A stretch of DNA of 64,000 nt. It comes from Nitzschia sp. pyKryTriq1. Its lineage: Eukaryota; Bacillariophyta; Bacillariophyceae; Bacillariales; Bacillariaceae. The DNA is taken from positions 1,846,629-1,910,628 of the forward strand of contig OY101119.1 in the NCBI GenBank assembly GCA_956465555.1, given 5' to 3'. The notes beneath the pieces are model-generated. The model was not told the DNA's origin and searched no databases. It saw nothing but the letters and a program-made list of their open reading frames with translations. The translations under genes were made by a program, and so were the position numbers. Of the stretch, positions 21,324 to 30,589 are shown piece after piece (position 1 is the first letter of the stretch; each line of letters begins with the position of its first letter).

Positions 21324-21350
21324 TATATCGTAAAGCAGCGAAAAAGTGCA
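21324..21350 (+). repeat. Dispersed AAAGCAGCG...AAAAGTGCA repeat, copy 1
   Basis: This contains tatatcgtaaagcagcg followed by aaaaagtgca. It matches 24029-24055 in reverse complement over 27 bp, and weaker similarity continues into ctaatttag. Shorter versions are at 40171-40192 and 63462-63480. All four copies are intergenic. Confidence 0.75.
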
Positions 21351-21884
21351 CTGTCTAATTTAGTTGCTACCTTGACGGTTGAGAGCAGCAATTAATCTCT
21401 CTCCCGCCGGAACGATACCATCCACGCCAGACAGTCCAATTGATTGACTCAATGGACTCTTTTCACCCTTGCGGGATCATCAGCGCTAATCTGCACTTCT
21501 CAAGAGACGATGGAACCTAGTCCTATGCTTGCAGCTTTCCTCGACCTCAATAATTGAGTTCAGTAGTAGCTCGGGCTGTTCGAAGTATGTTGCGAGCCTG
21601 TGGTATCGGTAACAACTAGTTATTCCAATTCCAAGATTATGAGTTGATTATTTTAGTTTCTGATTTTGCTAGTTGCGATTGTTCCCAATCAATCACACTT
21701 TCCCATTGTACCAGACTTCACACAAGTCTACTTGACATTCAAAGATCTTTTCTCTTCTTGAGAAGCTTTACGGTTGAGAAGCTTTGTTCCATTTGAGAAG
21801 CTTTGTTCGTTAGTGACTGATCCGATCCCATATGATTCACTTGACTCACAAACCCACGGAGGCTCCAACATTCGCTCTCCGACA

Positions 21885-21986
21885 CTGTATGGAGTTGCTG
21901 CGCGAGATTACGGTAAGCCGTTGGCACCGGTCCTTTTGTTGAGGAATCATTAGGACCGGTGCTGTATGGAGTTGCTGCGCGAGATT
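21885..21986 (+). repeat. 25-bp direct repeat enclosing an 11-bp inverted repeat
   Basis: The 25-mer starting ctgtatggagttgctg and ending cgcgagatt occurs at 21885-21909 and again at 21962-21986. Between the copies lie gcaccggtcct (21924-21934) and its exact complement aggaccggtgc (21952-21962), with a 17-nt loop. The layout suggests a small local duplication or a minimal foldback element. Confidence 0.7.
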
Positions 21987-22529
21987 TGGCACAACTTGCA
22001 CCGAAAGCGGTCATACGCGCGGTCCAAGGCAGTTTTTGACTCGTACCGTACCTTTCGGAGGACAGATGATCTGGCCATCTGTCCTTTCTCAATCACTCGC
22101 CTTCCGCCTTCACTAACTGCAACTACAGGTACTCATACTCTATCTACCAGTACAGTAGGGAGAGCTACAAGTACTCTAAACCACTACTACTTGTCTACGA
22201 GACATATGGGGCCATTTACAGCGTCGAGAGATCTGCTTCCTGCGTACGAAAATGTGGTACTTTTTTTATCCTATGAAGTAGACCGCGGCGTGTTGCTGAT
22301 ACTTTCGTACAATACGTGGTAGTTTGTACGAGTAGTCTCTCTACGGCCACTATAGTCATACAGTAGCCTGTGCTGCTTCCAATTTGGTCATACGAATTCA
22401 TGATCAAACAACCTCAATAAGGCATTTATTATTTCTTCTTACGGTCTAGATGACTCAGCCATCTCGCGGGAAGCAACAAGAATTTCCTGCGCTATGAAGC
22501 GGATGATCAACACTCCGCCAGTAATTTCC

Positions 22530-23303
22530 CTAATCCTCTCGGAGGCTTCCAAGAATGTCCACCATCTTGACAACTGTGTATTGCTTGCCATCGAGCTTCA
22601 CCTCGTTTCCGGCATAGTCCTTGAATTTCACTCTTTCCCCTACTTTTAGCTGGGGCTTTGTGAGTTCGCCGTTGCTGGCCATTCTTCCTTCCCCTACTTT
22701 TACGACTGTTCCTTCGCACGGCAAAGCGCCCTCCATGACTTGGTTGGCGATGACCACACCACTACTTGTTGCCAAGGTTTCGGGATTTTTGTCGAGCTCG
22801 ATCAAGACATAATCTCGCACAGGAATAACGTTATCGAGTTTCATTGTGACTCCTTCATAGTAGAGCAAGCAGTCATCATCGCGAATCAATTGACATGCGT
22901 CATCATTGTAAGTCATCGGTTTTCCGCTGAATTTACTGTGAACAACCGACATGCCTTCTTTGATAGGATTGTGGATTCTTACACCGGTGAAAGGGTGTAT
23001 TTTTCCGGGGCCAGCGGCAACGACCAGTCCCTCGGTGGGGCTCTCCTTCGAATTGTCCGGAAGCAGGATGCCTCCTGAGGTCGCTGTCAGTGTGTCTTTC
23101 ACCTTGACCAGAATGAAATTTGCAACTGGTGTCAGTGGACCTGGAACTTCCTCTCCATCCAAGGTGTATACACCAGTGGCGGGAGGTGATGCTGTCGACG
23201 CCAAGGTAGTAGAGACTCTCCTTGTGTCCCCGTGAGGCTGGATCCACGCAGATGTCGATGCTGCCAGGGCGCAGAAAACTGGTAGAATTGTTGTCAGGTG
23301 CAT
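22530..23303 (-). CDS. Plastid co-chaperonin Cpn20 (tandem Cpn10 domains)
   Basis: A single exon encoding 257 residues. It is the lid of the plastid Cpn60 folding chamber. Two Cpn10/GroES units are joined head to tail, at about residues 58-150 and 155-257. The first shows LVKVKDTLTATSGGILLPD with GLVVAAGPGK. The second shows VLIELDKNPETLATSSGVVI with GTVVKVGEGR, and ends with KFKDYAGNEVKLDGKQYTVV. The N-terminus is a signal peptide (LTTILPVFCALAASTSA) followed by WIQPHG. An aromatic residue directly after the predicted cleavage is the diatom ASAFAP-type signature for import through four membranes. The length equals that of plant Cpn20. A plastid location is therefore likely. Confidence 0.95.
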   Translation of the reverse strand: MHLTTILPVFCALAASTSAWIQPHGDTRRVSTTLASTASPPATGVYTLDGEEVPGPLTPVANFILVKVKDTLTATSGGILLPDNSKESPTEGLVVAAGPGKIHPFTGVRIHNPIKEGMSVVHSKFSGKPMTYNDDACQLIRDDDCLLYYEGVTMKLDNVIPVRDYVLIELDKNPETLATSSGVVIANQVMEGALPCEGTVVKVGEGRMASNGELTKPQLKVGERVKFKDYAGNEVKLDGKQYTVVKMVDILGSLRED

Positions 23304-24425
23304 GATGAACGGGTCTTTTCAGCGATAGTTGAACAACCAAAGATCTATGTACGAGCGTACAACTAATTCTCAACGCCGATTCAAAGAGGGTGGGTTGATC
23401 CTACCGGTAGTATGGAAATAAAGAATAAAGGGAGGAAACCCTTGGCATCACCCGCCGCTCCGCCTGATCGAAGGAGGACGAGCGAGGACATCGATCGAAC
23501 CATTTCCATCTTCCGTCATCCATCAATCATCAATCAATCATCATCCATCGTGGATCGCCATCATCTATCAACCATCAAAAACCGTCCGTCTGTACTGCAT
23601 GCGTCGTCCAAGTAGCGGTCTGCGTGGCTTTTTACTAATGGTACCGGTAGATACACACAGTGTACAGTACCTGGTACTTGTACTGTAACTGTAAAGTGCC
23701 AAGTTGCAACAGACTACACGTGGAAGAAATTTTCATCGCTAGCAGTTCCCGTGCTTGTACAGTACCGGTACCAGTACTCGTACCTGGTACCGGTAGCACG
23801 AGGCTTCTTGTCTCTGACGGTGCGTATTTCTAGTAGTAAGAGCAGATTAGACGAGCACCTCGCACGGTATTCTTGTACTCATACCTGCCAGGTCTCCTTG
23901 ATTGTACCTGGTACCGACAATCTCTGGAACATCGTTCCGGCGCAAGAGAGATTCACTGCTCTCGTTCGTCAAGGTACGAGTAGACTCCTCTCTAGAGTAG
24001 AGTAGTTGTAGTACTAGCTAAATTAGGCTGCACTTTTTCGCTGCTTTACGATATAATAGACTAGTGCTTTACGATATAATATAATAGACTCGGTAGTCTA
24101 CGGTTACTCTCTAGTAGTAGAGACTACTTGTAAGATCATGGGCTTTCGACGGACTACTTATACGAGTACGGCGTGTACTCTTATGACATCTATTGCAGGT
24201 ACAGATTCTACTAGCTATTCTAGCTACCCGTAAGAAGACCTCTCTAGTAGAGTAGAGTCTCGAGAAAGACTACTCTTCCAGGGGTATCCACAAGCTACTT
24301 CGCACTCTCTACTACTCGTAGTGGACTAAGAGTAACATACGCTTTGCACCAAAAAGCCTTCGCACGAAACCAAAAGGTTTCTCGTCGGATGCCATCGTAG
24401 TATGCTAACGCAGGAAATTAAATTA
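23304..24425. other. Spacer rich in GTAC/ACCGGT palindromes and tagtag words
   Basis: About 1.1 kb. Clusters of overlapping palindromes (ggtaccggta, gtaccggtaccagtac) lie at 23638-23655 and 23755-23800. A second copy of the dispersed repeat is at 24029-24055, followed by a partial duplicate of its gctttacgatataata part at about 24066-24085. Words of the type tctctagtagtagaga lie at 24100-24310. Bases 23516-23560 are a cat/atc-rich simple repeat. No gene is supported. Confidence 0.55.
24029..24055 (-). repeat. Dispersed AAAGCAGCG...AAAAGTGCA repeat, copy 2
   Basis: This is the exact reverse complement of 21324-21350. The flanking ctaaattag on the left matches the right flank of copy 1, so the shared unit is about 45 bp with a few differences. 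Confidence 0.75.
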
Positions 24426-25785
24426 TTAATGGTTGGCGTTCAAAAACTCAATAATATGGCCAGCCACCTGATCTTGCTCCAAGAGAAAACCGTCGTGACC
24501 GTCTTCCGAATGAATCACCTTCAATGTTGCGTTTGGGATATATTCTGCAAGTTCTTCTTGTTCAGACAAGGGGTAAAGGACATCGCTGTCGATGCCTAGC
24601 ACGCAAGTTGGAATTTCAATCTTCTTAAGAACGTCAGCAACAGAATCGCCACGATTCCTTGCAATGTCATGAGAATCCATTTGTTCCGTCAATTTGACGT
24701 ATGTAATAGGATCAAACCGATCAATGAATTTGACTCCCTGATATTCCAGATAAGACTTGACTTGCCAGCTAGCTCCTGCTCCGTATAGCGGGCTATCTTC
24801 CGACCGAAGGCTACGCCCAAACTTTCCTCGATAACCTTGAGGTGTTCGGTAGCTTATCATTCCCATTTGTCTTGCCACCTCGAGTCCCTTTGTGGCATTC
24901 ATGGGATCTGATTCCCAGTGTGGATCGGCATATATTGCTTGTCTTTGAACTTCAGAGATAGCAATTTGCCAAGCAGTATGTGACGCGCCGCATGCAATTG
25001 GAACAACGGATCGGACAAAAGGAGATCCTGCTTGAAAGCGAAGAGCTATTGTGAGTTATAGATATTCCCCATTATAAAAAAGAAAGCCCTTTCCTCCCGA
25101 CGATCTTCGTACCATCTTCTGACCGAAATTCACCAAGTGAGGATCCACCCTGGACCGCAAATTCCATAGTTTGCATCCCTCCAAACGAGCCTCCAATAAC
25201 TGACTTGATCGAAGAGATCCCAAGATCTTCCTTCAAAAGCCGTAGCTGCAACTTAACTGTATCTTGGACAGAAATGTCCGGGAAATCAATGCCATAGGGC
25301 GCGCCACTTCTAGGATCAATCGATTGAGGATTGGTGGATCCATAACAACTCCCGAGAATATTGCAGCAGACCACAAAGTACTTTGACGTATCAAAGGCCT
25401 TTCCCTCGCCAAGAAGATCTCCCCACCACGCATGAAGACTGGCGTTCCCAGTAAGGGCGTGGCAGATCACTAGAACGTTGTCACGTTCCTCATTCAGTTC
25501 ACCGTAGGTTTGGTAACGAAGCTCTGCCTCGGGGAGGACAGCTCGGTTTTCGAGCACAAAGTTTTCAAGAACAAACGAGTCGCCCTCAGCGGTCATCTCC
25601 CCGTACTCGTCCTTCATTTCCTGGCTGAAATGTCGGCGCTGCTGGTGCGACCCGAACAGCGGTACAGAAATCGGAACAGTTGAGAAGCTTTTGGGTGCGA
25701 CATTTTTCACGGCACGGCTGGACGCAGTCGTAGAATTTAATGCCCTGTGAAAGACATTTCGGAAGATTTTTGCGGACATGGTCAA
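24426..25785 (-). CDS. Homoserine O-acetyltransferase (MetX family)
   Basis: Exons are 25785-25113 and 25045-24426 (intron 67 nt), giving 430 residues. This alpha/beta-hydrolase acylates homoserine in methionine synthesis. The nucleophile elbow is GGSFGGMQ with Ser200. The likely acid and base are Asp379 in GIDSDVLYP and His408 in GHDGFLLE. Family blocks LRYQTYGELN, CHALTGNA, WWGDLLGEGKAFDT and NILGSCYGSTNP are all present. The first 55 residues are basic and Ser/Thr-rich (FRNVFHRALN, RRHFSQE) and look like a mitochondrial presequence. Acetyl- and succinyl-specific members cannot be told apart reliably by eye, so acetyl is the default. The divergent Era gene starts 1.1 kb away. Confidence 0.92.
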
Positions 25786-26903
25786 GGGAGATGTCAGCTG
25801 AACGCAGTGTAAATGATATTCGTGGCCCTACTGCTCCTTGAAGCAAAATAATTAATACGGGCGTCGACGGGTTTTTGGCGTTGTCTGTTGTTGTTTTATT
25901 TCTGTGGCGAAAAATGAACTCGGTGCGTATCGATCGATGAGACAATTGAGAGCCAAAGAGGCGCGCGCGGCGAGATGTGTGCGTTTGTCGAATGCATGTG
26001 TCTCCTGTGGGTGTGTCTGTCCCGACCGATTTGTTACGCCAAGGGACGTTCCGGTAGCGAGGCTCCGGCGTGAAATCGAAAGGCGAATTCCAGGTAGACT
26101 CAGTACTACCTCTACGTCGTTCATATCAGCCAATCATACGCTCCATACGCATCCTTTTGCCTATCAGCCAATCATACGTCGTATACAAATCATTGGAATC
26201 CTCAACTGTATCCATTGTTTTCTTCCTCTTGCTAACCCCTGATTCCACTTGTTTGGTTTTTGCTCCTAGTGTTGTTCGGGTCATTGTCGTCAATGAAAGT
26301 AGTCGTTGCTTTGCGTATAGGTTTATGATCTTTTTGGTCGTCGCCTCTTGTGCATCATTCTTCCCCAGCACCCGCAAAGCATTCATGATGATGCGATGAT
26401 TTTGTTGTATGATGATAAGAATGGGTACAGTATCAGCATTTGGCATTGAAGTGTCATTCTTTGGCGCGAATGCCACGGAAACCTCGAACAGGGGAGAGAG
26501 CCCCCTAGGAGGAGGACGAAGAGAAGATGAACGATAATGATGATCCTTATTATTGATGCCGATGCTGCTCTCACTCGGCGTGCCCCGCAGCGGCGCTCGG
26601 AACCATAATATTATGGATACTGCTTCGAGCACGCTTGGTGAGTATGTTGTGATTATGGCGCACGCAATAACACGAAATATCACTTGTAGTACTCAAATCG
26701 TCGTAGAGGCTACTCGGGTTCGCATCACGGTAAAAGCACGACGAAATAACTGGTGTCTACCACCTTAATCATTTTTTTTTCGATTTTTCGATGGCTCTCT
26801 CCTCTCGCCTCTCGCTCAATCGATCATCTTACAGTAATTAATCCAGCATACGGTCCATTGTTCTTCCTACCGGTATTCTGAAGAAGAGCTGCGTTCAGAG
26901 AGC
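25786..26903. other. Divergent promoter region between metX-like and Era genes
   Basis: About 1.1 kb. The word atcagccaatcatacg is duplicated (26125-26140 and 26163-26178). A long open frame on the minus strand (26126-26683) has no recognisable composition or domain and covers the duplicated CCAAT words, so I do not call it. The 26760-26900 tract is T-rich and directly precedes the Era start. Confidence 0.5.
26123..26178 (+). promoter_or_regulatory. Duplicated CCAAT-type box
   Basis: A 16-17 bp direct repeat, tatcagccaatcatacg, occurs at 26124-26140 and 26162-26178, each copy with a CCAAT core. It lies about 340-390 nt upstream of the metX-like start on the minus strand and 730-780 nt upstream of the Era start. 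NF-Y-type factors bind CCAAT in either orientation. Function is inferred from the motif and its duplication only. Confidence 0.4.
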
Positions 26904-28112
26904 ATGGCAGCTGTACCCTCCATTTTTTCTAGGCCAGCACGGTTACTCTGGAATTTTCACCGCCAGCCCTTTAGCGATGTCAAACTTTTAAAACGCCAGT
27001 CGCACCAGGCGGCGACAAAGAACAATAATGGATCGTCATCGAACCGGAAGCGTCTTGATGTGGCGATTGTGGGGGCTCCCAATGCAGGAAAATCGCAGCT
27101 TTTAAACGTGCTTACCAAGTCTCCAGTGGCGGCCGTCTCGCGGAAGCGCCACACAACGCGAGGGGAGATTTTGGGAGTTCGGACGGTGAACGACACGCAG
27201 ATAGTATTCAAAGACACGCCTGGGTATTTGACAGAGAGTCGGGCGAAGGAAGAAAAGCTAAACGAAAGCCTTATCTCGAATTCCGTCACAGAATTGGAAG
27301 ACGTGGATTTCACGCTATTGATTGTTGATGCTGCAAAAACGTTGACAGATCAAGACCGTCAGTCCTTGGTCCAGCTCATGCTGTATGCCATCCGGTCAAA
27401 GGGGAGAATCGAAGAAGAGGTTTTTGACCCTGATGACCCTGAACCAGGCGACGACGACGAATCCTCCGTGTTGGAAAAAAATCGACCGTTCTTTGCAATC
27501 GTATTGAACAAGGTTGACTTAGTAAAGCCAAAGTCAAAGCTGCTTGACATTGCCATGGAAATCGGTGAACTAGCAGATTCCGTTCTGGTTGACCAAGCGG
27601 ACGAAACGCCAGATTTTGAGTCAATGATGCAGCTTGCCCCAATCTGCTTCTATGTTTCAGCGCTCAAAGAGATAGGCACAGATGATCTTTTGGATTATCT
27701 TATCAGTCTATCGACACCCTGTAGAGTATGGGCAGTGGAGAAGGGTCAATCTACAACAATGGCTCTTGAGGAACAGATACAAGAACTTATTCGAGAGAAG
27801 ATTTACAGATGCCTACATCGCGAAGTCCCTCACTCGATCTACCAAGTCAACCGTTTGTTTCGGAGATTGCCTCAAGGAGTTGTCATTCATCAGGATCTTG
27901 TAGTCTTTAGCAAAAGTCATCAGAAACTTGTTCATGGAAGTGCAGGGCGGACTCTGCAACGAATACAAGATACAGCGACTAGAGACCTTGGCAAACTTTT
28001 GGGATGCGATGTTGTCTTGCAACTCAAGGTCAAATTGAACAAATCCAAGCAGCAAAGAAAAGCCGAGGATATTACAGTTGAAGGCAACAACGAAATATTT
28101 ACGGAAAACTAG
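26904..28112 (+). CDS. Era-like GTPase, probably mitochondrial (ERAL1-type)
   Basis: A single exon of 402 residues. Era GTPases bind the 3' region of the small-subunit rRNA and help assemble that subunit. The GTPase motifs are in order: G1 GAPNAGKS (57-64), G2 in RHTTR, G3 DTPG, G4 NKVD and G5 SALK. A C-terminal KH domain follows, with the typical entry KIYRCLHREVPHSIYQV and GSAGRTLQRI. The first 48 residues are basic with no acidic run until the Asp of FSDV, in keeping with a mitochondrial presequence; a plastid signal peptide is absent. An acidic insertion (EEEVFDPDDPEPGDDDESS) sits between G3 and G4. The next gene converges on it with only 2 nt between stops. Confidence 0.94.
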   Translation: MAAVPSIFSRPARLLWNFHRQPFSDVKLLKRQSHQAATKNNNGSSSNRKRLDVAIVGAPNAGKSQLLNVLTKSPVAAVSRKRHTTRGEILGVRTVNDTQIVFKDTPGYLTESRAKEEKLNESLISNSVTELEDVDFTLLIVDAAKTLTDQDRQSLVQLMLYAIRSKGRIEEEVFDPDDPEPGDDDESSVLEKNRPFFAIVLNKVDLVKPKSKLLDIAMEIGELADSVLVDQADETPDFESMMQLAPICFYVSALKEIGTDDLLDYLISLSTPCRVWAVEKGQSTTMALEEQIQELIREKIYRCLHREVPHSIYQVNRLFRRLPQGVVIHQDLVVFSKSHQKLVHGSAGRTLQRIQDTATRDLGKLLGCDVVLQLKVKLNKSKQQRKAEDITVEGNNEIFTEN

Positions 28113-28114
28113 GA

Positions 28115-28630
28115 TCAATTGATTTGCCTGCCCCCACTTCCTGTGTACGTTCCCCAAGCTTTGTGAGATTCCCAGAGTTTCACACGAACGCAGCCTTGGA
28201 AGTCCTTGCATTGCTGCTGAAGTCTCTCCTGGATGTCATCGTGTATCTGTTTTGCCATGAACTCTGTTGTGGTCATGACACCACCCGGAAACACTTCGTC
28301 CAAGTTTTTCAAATTGTACTTCTTCAGGACGTCACTAAGTATCTCGGAAGCCTTGCCAATATCGATAACCCAATTCGTCTCGGGATCCAATGCTTGCGAT
28401 AGAAACTCGACATCACAGGTATACGTCGCGCCATGCATCGATCCAGCTGGCCCAAATCTTGGATTGTTGTGAAAGCTGTGCGCAATCATCAGGCTGTCCC
28501 TGACGCCAAGGGAAAAAGGGTAAAATTCATGCGATGATGATGATGATTCCGTGACGTCGAACAACGCCGAAAAAATGAGGATGGATATCACCCAAGAGAA
28601 CATGCATTCTCTAGTAGATAGCAACTTCAT
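28115..28630 (-). CDS. PTPS/QueD-like protein with an N-terminal signal peptide
   Basis: 171 residues. The fold family is 6-pyruvoyl-tetrahydropterin synthase/QueD: GVRDSLMIAHSF, MHGATYTCDVEF, NWVIDIGKASEIL, LDEVFPG, then TTTEFMAKQI and VRVKLWES. The usual zinc and catalytic set is incomplete. The HGH motif reads HGA, and no Cys stands at the catalytic position before it. I recall an HGATY subgroup in bacteria, so this may be an established variant with another activity. I start at the Met of MKLLSTREC (28630), because the open frame further upstream translates a GTAC-type repeat. From that start a hydrophobic segment (FSWVISILIFSALF) followed by a Ser run looks like a signal peptide. The reaction is unknown. 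Confidence 0.75.
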   Translation of the reverse strand: MKLLSTRECMFSWVISILIFSALFDVTESSSSSHEFYPFSLGVRDSLMIAHSFHNNPRFGPAGSMHGATYTCDVEFLSQALDPETNWVIDIGKASEILSDVLKKYNLKNLDEVFPGGVMTTTEFMAKQIHDDIQERLQQQCKDFQGCVRVKLWESHKAWGTYTGSGGRQIN

Positions 28631-29326
28631 TGTTCTTGATGAGTCTTCCTCTGGGTGTGGAATGATGTGTACTGTACTGTAGTACTGGAAGAGGTGATGA
28701 CTATTAATACCGGTATCTTGCGTCGGGGCGCTGCGGGCGGTGCCTTTCCTTGTTAGTCTACCGGTACAAGTACTTGTACTTGTACCGGTGTATGGATACC
28801 GGCGGTACAGTATCATTTTTTGTGGTCGCGGCGGCTCTGGCGGCGGCCATCTGACATCGTCAGCTCGTACCTTGCTCGTGCCGGTACTACTTGTACGTAG
28901 TGGTCACAAGTACATATGTACCGTAGTCACAAGAGGAAAGTCAGTCATCAGTCAGTCATACTGTAGTCGTCAAGCGTCTTTTGCATATCCAATGGATAAG
29001 CGAACATTCAGGATTCTGCATATCCGAATACTTTTTATGATATATCCAATGGTTAGTGTCTGTCGTGTCTGCGGCGTCTGTTTGTTCTTCTCCTCCCTTT
29101 TCGTCCTTTTTCCGTCTGTCATCCCTTTCTTCGGTAAAATGTGACCGATCCGATCACTTCTCATCCGAGCGGGGTAATGCAATAAAATGCGATCAACAAA
29201 ATTCATGCCAAAACAGAAAATATTCCATCCGCTTCACAAAATCCATTGTATGTATACTCATGAAGTGCTAAAGAAAAAGTAAAGTAAAAGTAAAGTAACA
29301 ACGCAGCTCTAGTAATCCTTAGTTAT
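28631..29326. other. Intergenic spacer with GTAC palindromes and repeated tatccaatgg
   Basis: About 700 nt. A palindromic tract (taccggtacaagtacttg, then gtaccggtg) lies at 28759-28790, directly upstream of the PTPS-like gene. The word atatccaatgg occurs twice, at about 28984 and 29041. A taaag simple repeat lies at 29275-29298. No gene is supported. Confidence 0.5.
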
Positions 29327-29680
29327 TTACACTTCGACCAACCAGTTTAGCGTCCATCTTGTCGCATCAGTCATGTTCGGCATTGACTGATGCAGACAGC
29401 GACTATCAAACACCAGTAGCGTCCCAGATTTTGCGGTGATTTTCTCCATCTCTATCTTCGCAGCCTTCATCTTTTCGAACAATCTACCACCGTCCCTCTC
29501 GTACGCCGGCATTCCACAGGAATCTCGGTAGAGTTCAATGTTCCCGTTGTTTTCGTTTGTTTCATCGATGGGAGAGAGCTGATTTGTCGACTGTGTTGAT
29601 TGAAAAACCGAGTTGGTGGAAAGCGTCGTTTTGGGCCATCTTCGAGCCCATTTGGGTTGGATATGGAGCGGTTTGGAGGC
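29327..29680 (-). pseudogene. C-terminal fragment of a 2-oxoglutarate/Fe(II) oxygenase
   Basis: An open frame of 117 codons closes with GTLLVFDSRCLHQSMPNMT and then TRWTLNW. This matches the second half of the double-stranded beta helix of phytanoyl-CoA-dioxygenase-like enzymes: the distal iron-binding His (in CLHQS) and the 2-oxoglutarate-binding Arg (in TRWTLNW). The first iron site (His-x-Asp) and everything before it are missing. There is no ATG until 29512, and the frame is closed by a stop just upstream of 29680. The minus strand beyond it, up to 30.6 kb, shows no matching exon. I read it as a truncated host gene copy. A last exon of a gene with a very distant upstream exon is possible but less likely. 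Confidence 0.5.
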
Positions 29681-29706
29681 TCAAAAATGGTGAAAATTTG
29701 TGTCAC

Positions 29707-30589
29707 TGGTGAATCACGTTTTATTTTGTTGCTGGCGTGTCAGAGTCGCTTAGGACATAGAATCGTTAAGTAATTTTAGAGATTGGATTTGCCTATTCTA
29801 TAGATTGGATATGTATGGGGTGCAGTCGTCAAGCAGAGGGGTGGTCTGCCCGTCGCTCGGTGACGCGTGGAGGACGGACAGCTGACGGCGAAAGAGCTAC
29901 CGGTACGGTACCTGGTACCGCTACCGGGTACCCGTACCGGTACACCAGCACAGTACTATTAGACTACTATACCGCTACCGGTAGTAATTGTCCTGTACCG
30001 GTGCAGTACTTGTACATTAAAAGTTGAAAGTACATACTGTAGATTACAGGTACACGTACGAAGTACCTGGTACTCGTACTGTACGAGTACAGGACAGTAC
30101 AGACGATACTACCCGGAGTGCAGAAGATGGTACTAGCTACGATGAAGACTCTCTCTCTACCGTCTCGCTCTCTCTACTAGCTGTTGTTAGTAGTAGAGAG
30201 AGTCTTGTTGACTTGTGCGAAAGAAATTTGAAAATCTAAACACAAGGCCTGTCACTGCCGGTGTAACTTCCGTAGAGGAGTTCTACTGTAGCTACGAAGT
30301 ACTAGTCCACCCCCTGCGTACCAGTAGTCTTCGTGATACTTGAACGACCCTGGACGTAAATAGCCTTGATCATGCTGCAGCCTCTATATTGCTGGGAACC
30401 ATACTGATTTCAGAACGAGCTACAGTGCGTGGATAGGAAAAAGTAATTATTTGTTGTTGCTGAAATCTCATTCGAAGTTCGTGGGTGCGATACTGTACTG
30501 TCAGTTGTCAGTAGGTACATCGGACTGACGCTCGAGGTAATTCGCAGCCTGTCGTCGGATACAGTATCCTGATTATAAAATTTATAGTC
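29707..30589. repeat. Spacer with dense GTAC/ACCGGT palindromes and a CT/AG hairpin
   Basis: About 880 nt. Bases 29900-30090 are one of the densest palindrome clusters of the window (ctaccggtacggtacctgg, then gggtacccgtaccggtac). At 30168-30178 ctctctctact pairs perfectly with agtagagagag at 30192-30202, an 11-bp stem with a 13-nt loop. No gene is supported. Confidence 0.55.

Larger units (their letters stand above)
20748..22529. other. Long repeat-bearing spacer
   Basis: About 1.8 kb between the HSF gene and Cpn20. It holds a copy of the dispersed AAAGCAGCG repeat (21324-21350), a 25-bp direct repeat with an internal hairpin (21885-21986), and short tagtac and actact words at 22130-22200. 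No gene is supported; the frame on the minus strand at 21739-22092 is an accident of the direct repeat region. Confidence 0.5.

Noticed and set aside
26126-26683. A 185-codon minus-strand open frame in the divergent promoter
   Set aside because: It covers the duplicated CCAAT words and has no domain or sensible N-terminus.
28631-28816. Upstream extension of the PTPS-like protein
   Set aside because: The added 62 residues translate a GTAC palindromic repeat (TSTSTCTG); the downstream Met gives a signal peptide at once.
29900-30090. GTAC-rich tract as a telomere or centromere repeat
   Set aside because: The units are not tandem, and similar short clusters occur between many ordinary genes.
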